The translations under genes were made by a program, and so were the position numbers. DNA of 64,000 nt from Pseudomonas anguilliseptica (GTDB taxonomy: Bacteria; Pseudomonadota; Gammaproteobacteria; Pseudomonadales; Pseudomonadaceae): positions 496,001 to 560,000 of the forward strand of contig NZ_JAEIOI010000002.1 of assembly GCF_021375795.1 (NCBI RefSeq), read 5' to 3'. Position 1 is the stretch's first letter. Each line of letters opens with the position of its first letter. The notes under the pieces were generated by a model. The model searched no databases, was not told where the DNA came from, and saw only the letters and a list, made by a program, of their open reading frames with translations. Below are positions 62,401-64,000 of this stretch, one piece after another.

Positions 62401-64000
62401 AGCATCAACGATGGGGGCAATACCGGCAGCGGTGGCGCGCAAAGCGCCAACGACGTCATCACGTTGCAGGTTACGGCCATCAACGATGCGCCGACTATTA
62501 CTGCGCCAGGTTCTATTTCCATCACTGAAGATGTGCCAGGTGCCCTGACCGGTATCTCGTTCGCCGATGTAGATGCCGGCAGCGGCAACGTAACAGTGAC
62601 CCTTTCAGTGGCCAGCGGCACGCTCAGTGCCACCAGTAGCGGTGGCGTTACTGTTGGCGGCACTGCAAGCGCCTTAACCCTGAGCGGCACTATTGCCGAT
62701 ATCAATGCCTTTATCGCGGCATCCGGGGTCAGCTTCACCACCGCCAGCAACGCCGTCTCCAACGTTACGCTAACCGTTGCGATCAACGATGGCGGCAATT
62801 CTGGCAGCGGCGGCGCACAAACCGACAGCACCACGGTGACGCTCACTGTCACGGCGGTGAACGACGCACCCGTTAACTCGCTCCCTGCGGCGCAGAGCGT
62901 CGATCAAGACTCCAGCCTGGTATTCAACAATGGCAACGGCAACCTGATCAGCATCAGCGATGTGGATGCTGGCTCCAATAGCGTCGAAGTAACGCTTGCC
63001 GCCAGCAATGGCCTGCTGACGCTCGGCAGTACCAGCGGGCTCTCCTTCCAGGTGGGCTCGGGCACTGGTGATGCGACGATGACCTTCGCAGGTAGCCTCG
63101 TGAATATCAACAACGCCCTGAACGGCCTGACCTTTACCCCTACCAGCGGTTACAACGGCCCGGCAAGCCTGCAGATCACCAGCGACGACCTGGGCAGCAG
63201 TGGCAGCGGCGGCGCGCAGACCGATACCGATACACTCACTATCACCGTCAATAGCCTCAACCCGCGCATCACCTCCGTCAGCTCCAGCACTGCAGATGGC
63301 ACCTACAAAGTCGGCGATACCGTCACCATCACTACCACTTTCAGTGAGGCGGTGACAGTCGCTGGCGGCACACCGACATTGTTGCTAGAAACGGGCAGTG
63401 TCGACCGCATTGCCACCTATGTGTCCGGCTCTGGCAGTAATACCCTGACCTTCAGTTATACAGTGCAGGCCGGAGATCTCAGCGCAGATCTGGATTACCA
63501 ATCCACAGCCGCCCTTGGCCTTAATGGCGCGACCATCCGTGGAGCAACATCTAATGATGCCGTGCTTACACTACCGACTATGGGCACTGCAGGTTCATTA
63601 GGCGCTAACAAAGACATTGCTATCGATGGCGTCGCCGCCACAGTCAGCTCGGTATCTGTGCCAGCCAACGGCACCTACGTGGCCGGGCAAAACCTCGATT
63701 TCACTGTCAACTTGTCGGAAAGCGTCATCGTCGACACCACCGGCGGAACACCACGAATAGCGATCACCCTAGACACTGGCGGAACTGTCTATGCGAGCTA
63801 TCTGTCAGGCTCCGGCAGCAGTGCCTTGGTCTTCCGCTTGACGGTGGCCAATGGTCAGATGGACAGCAATGGCATCAGCCTGGGCGGTAGCATCGACGCC
63901 CATGACGGCACCCTGCGCGACGCGGCCGGCAATAACAGCATTACCACCTTGAACTCGGTCGGCAGCACGACCGCGGTATTGGTCGACGCCGTTGCGCCGC
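59446..64000 (+). CDS. Giant DUF4347 cadherin-like surface protein, N-terminal 1518 residues (3' end outside window)
   Basis: The frame is open from ATG 59446 (AAGGA upstream) to the window end with no stop. The N-terminus is basic and polar, followed by L26-EPRMLFDGA-35. Residues about 83-205 are a DUF4347 domain with H137 (IFSHGGAG) and C180 (LLLYGCDVASG), placed like a caspase-type His/Cys pair. Residues 244-425 are an unassigned all-beta module. From about 430 come cadherin/VCBS-like repeats, each with a (V/I)NDAP motif. Two units of 126 residues after 1271 differ (TADGTYKVGDTVTITTTFSE). It probably is a secreted adhesin. It has no Sec signal peptide; a C-terminal type 1 secretion signal would lie outside the window. 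Confidence 0.88.
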   Translation, partial: MFWNKNKNTANNTSAAPIRSPLALSLEPRMLFDGAVAATVADAAASPPTAAPDAQESTTSDTSSHDGLAATPTAGTADQRQEVVFIDGQVTNKQQLIDSLAPGTEVVVLDSNQDGLQQIADYLDGREGIDAVHIFSHGGAGKLLLGNTWIDADTLDARSAVLAQLGSVFSEQGDLLLYGCDVASGDKGADFIQRLASATGTDVAASNDDSGSSSVGGDSELEMHIGGVEAAALSLESYQAKLDGGTLTYSMPGNQDFGAVFNDGEGGTTNLPDLDIDIYYTDGSNGTGSTTGTVIGWQPELWPTYPQIHTLYSSLSNNNGYPKSMVIESSNGQEFNLESMTLVDVYWQFMWPENEVQHTITAYRDGSIVATNQFYIPRNDVDGVYVIDQSSVLSAAGFRSADRIVITHSGLNDGMLYGFNSIVFGNTNTAPVVNDLGGGSVTFTEGGSPVLLDENADATVSDSDSANFDTGNVTVSIVSNGVGAEDVLSIRNQGTDAGKIGVSGAAITYGGTQIGTYTGGTASSNLVITLDSDATPAAVQALVRNLTYSNSNNSDPNNATRTVRITVSDGDGGTSSNADVTVNVTGVNDAPTLTATGGTPTYTENGSAVDLFSGVSIGAIESGQTITGMTLTVSNLADGSSEILVIDGSTIALINGSSGTTASNGISYLISLVGSTAAVSLDMAGGVSTAVAQTVVDGMSYRNSSDTPSTATRVITLTGITDNGGTANGGVNSTVVSIAASVSVSAVNDAPIVTSTGGSSAFSEGGSSVVICAGLTLSDVDNSTLSSATVSITGNFQSGEDILAFTNDGSSMGNITASYNAGTGVMTLTSAGATATLAQWQAALRSVTYSNGSEAPNTATRTISFVANDGQSDSTAATKTVSITAVNDAPLVTAPITIGVTEDTPSAITGISFSDVDAGSSSVTVTLSVTSGSLAATSDGGVTIGGTSSALTLTGSISNINTFIAGSNVSFTTAANATADVTLTASINDGGNTGSGGAQSANDVITLQVTAINDAPTITAPGSISITEDVPGALTGISFADVDAGSGNVTVTLSVASGTLSATSSGGVTVGGTASALTLSGTIADINAFIAASGVSFTTASNAVSNVTLTVAINDGGNSGSGGAQTDSTTVTLTVTAVNDAPVNSLPAAQSVDQDSSLVFNNGNGNLISISDVDAGSNSVEVTLAASNGLLTLGSTSGLSFQVGSGTGDATMTFAGSLVNINNALNGLTFTPTSGYNGPASLQITSDDLGSSGSGGAQTDTDTLTITVNSLNPRITSVSSSTADGTYKVGDTVTITTTFSEAVTVAGGTPTLLLETGSVDRIATYVSGSGSNTLTFSYTVQAGDLSADLDYQSTAALGLNGATIRGATSNDAVLTLPTMGTAGSLGANKDIAIDGVAATVSSVSVPANGTYVAGQNLDFTVNLSESVIVDTTGGTPRIAITLDTGGTVYASYLSGSGSSALVFRLTVANGQMDSNGISLGGSIDAHDGTLRDAAGNNSITTLNSVGSTTAVLVDAVAP
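62101..62856 (+). repeat. Two 378-base tandem repeats in the adhesin
   Basis: (V/I)NDAP codons recur at 62101, 62479 and 62857, exactly 378 bases apart. The two units are close in protein sequence (VTVTLSVTSGSLAATSDGG against VTVTLSVASGTLSATSSGG). Earlier units at 61204 and 61684 are longer (480 and 417 bases) and more divergent. Confidence 0.8.

Overview
The window is chromosomal DNA from a gammaproteobacterium that is almost certainly a Pseudomonas. It is GC-rich, and it carries gene orders typical of the genus: moaA2 / TetR / GlcG-like / gcl-hyi-glxR-ttuD-pykF, aotJQMOP-argR, phhR//phhABC, and hpd-hmgA-fahA-maiA. No rRNA, tRNA, CRISPR, prophage or insertion sequence was found.

Bases 1-17.7 kb form a purine-salvage block. 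The end of puuE, then uraD, alc, allA and puuD, take urate to glyoxylate and urea. A Tsx-like nucleoside porin follows behind a long leader. After a solute-binding protein come moaA, a RutR-like TetR regulator and a GlcG-like protein. Next is gcl-hyi-glxR-ttuD-pykF, which turns glyoxylate into pyruvate, and then a urea channel. Repeated palindromes (TTGTATACAA and TTGAC-N6-GGTCAG) tie the regulator, moaA, the GlcG-like gene and gcl together.

Bases 16.7-31 kb hold the arginine transport operon aotJQMOP-argR (minus strand), acs, a membrane-protein pair (DUF2157/DUF4824-like), and the phenylalanine hydroxylation locus phhR//phhA-phhB-phhC. Bases 31-47.6 kb are mixed: small VOC and YciI-like proteins, a LysR regulator, arfB, DUF934-cysI, two convergent pairs of periplasmic binding protein plus diguanylate cyclase, ccoG, a MocR-type regulator, a YdjM-like membrane hydrolase and a chemoreceptor. 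Bases 47.6-54.8 kb hold aroP, an NSS-family transporter and hpd-hmgA-fahA-maiA. With phhABC these cover the route from phenylalanine to fumarate plus acetoacetate. CA-rich Hfq/Crc-type motifs sit in front of allA, acs, phhA, hpd and the NSS gene, which suggests shared catabolite repression.

The last 9 kb (55.1-64.0 kb) is the least ordinary part. Two HlyD-like adaptors, one with a long cytoplasmic domain, are followed by a fusion of a site-2-protease-like M50 membrane protein with a HlyD-like domain. Next comes the start of a giant surface protein (at least 1518 residues, running off the window) with an N-terminal LEPRMLFDGA motif, a DUF4347 domain with a caspase-like His/Cys pair, and many cadherin-like repeats. 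I read this as a dedicated export and processing system for one giant adhesin.
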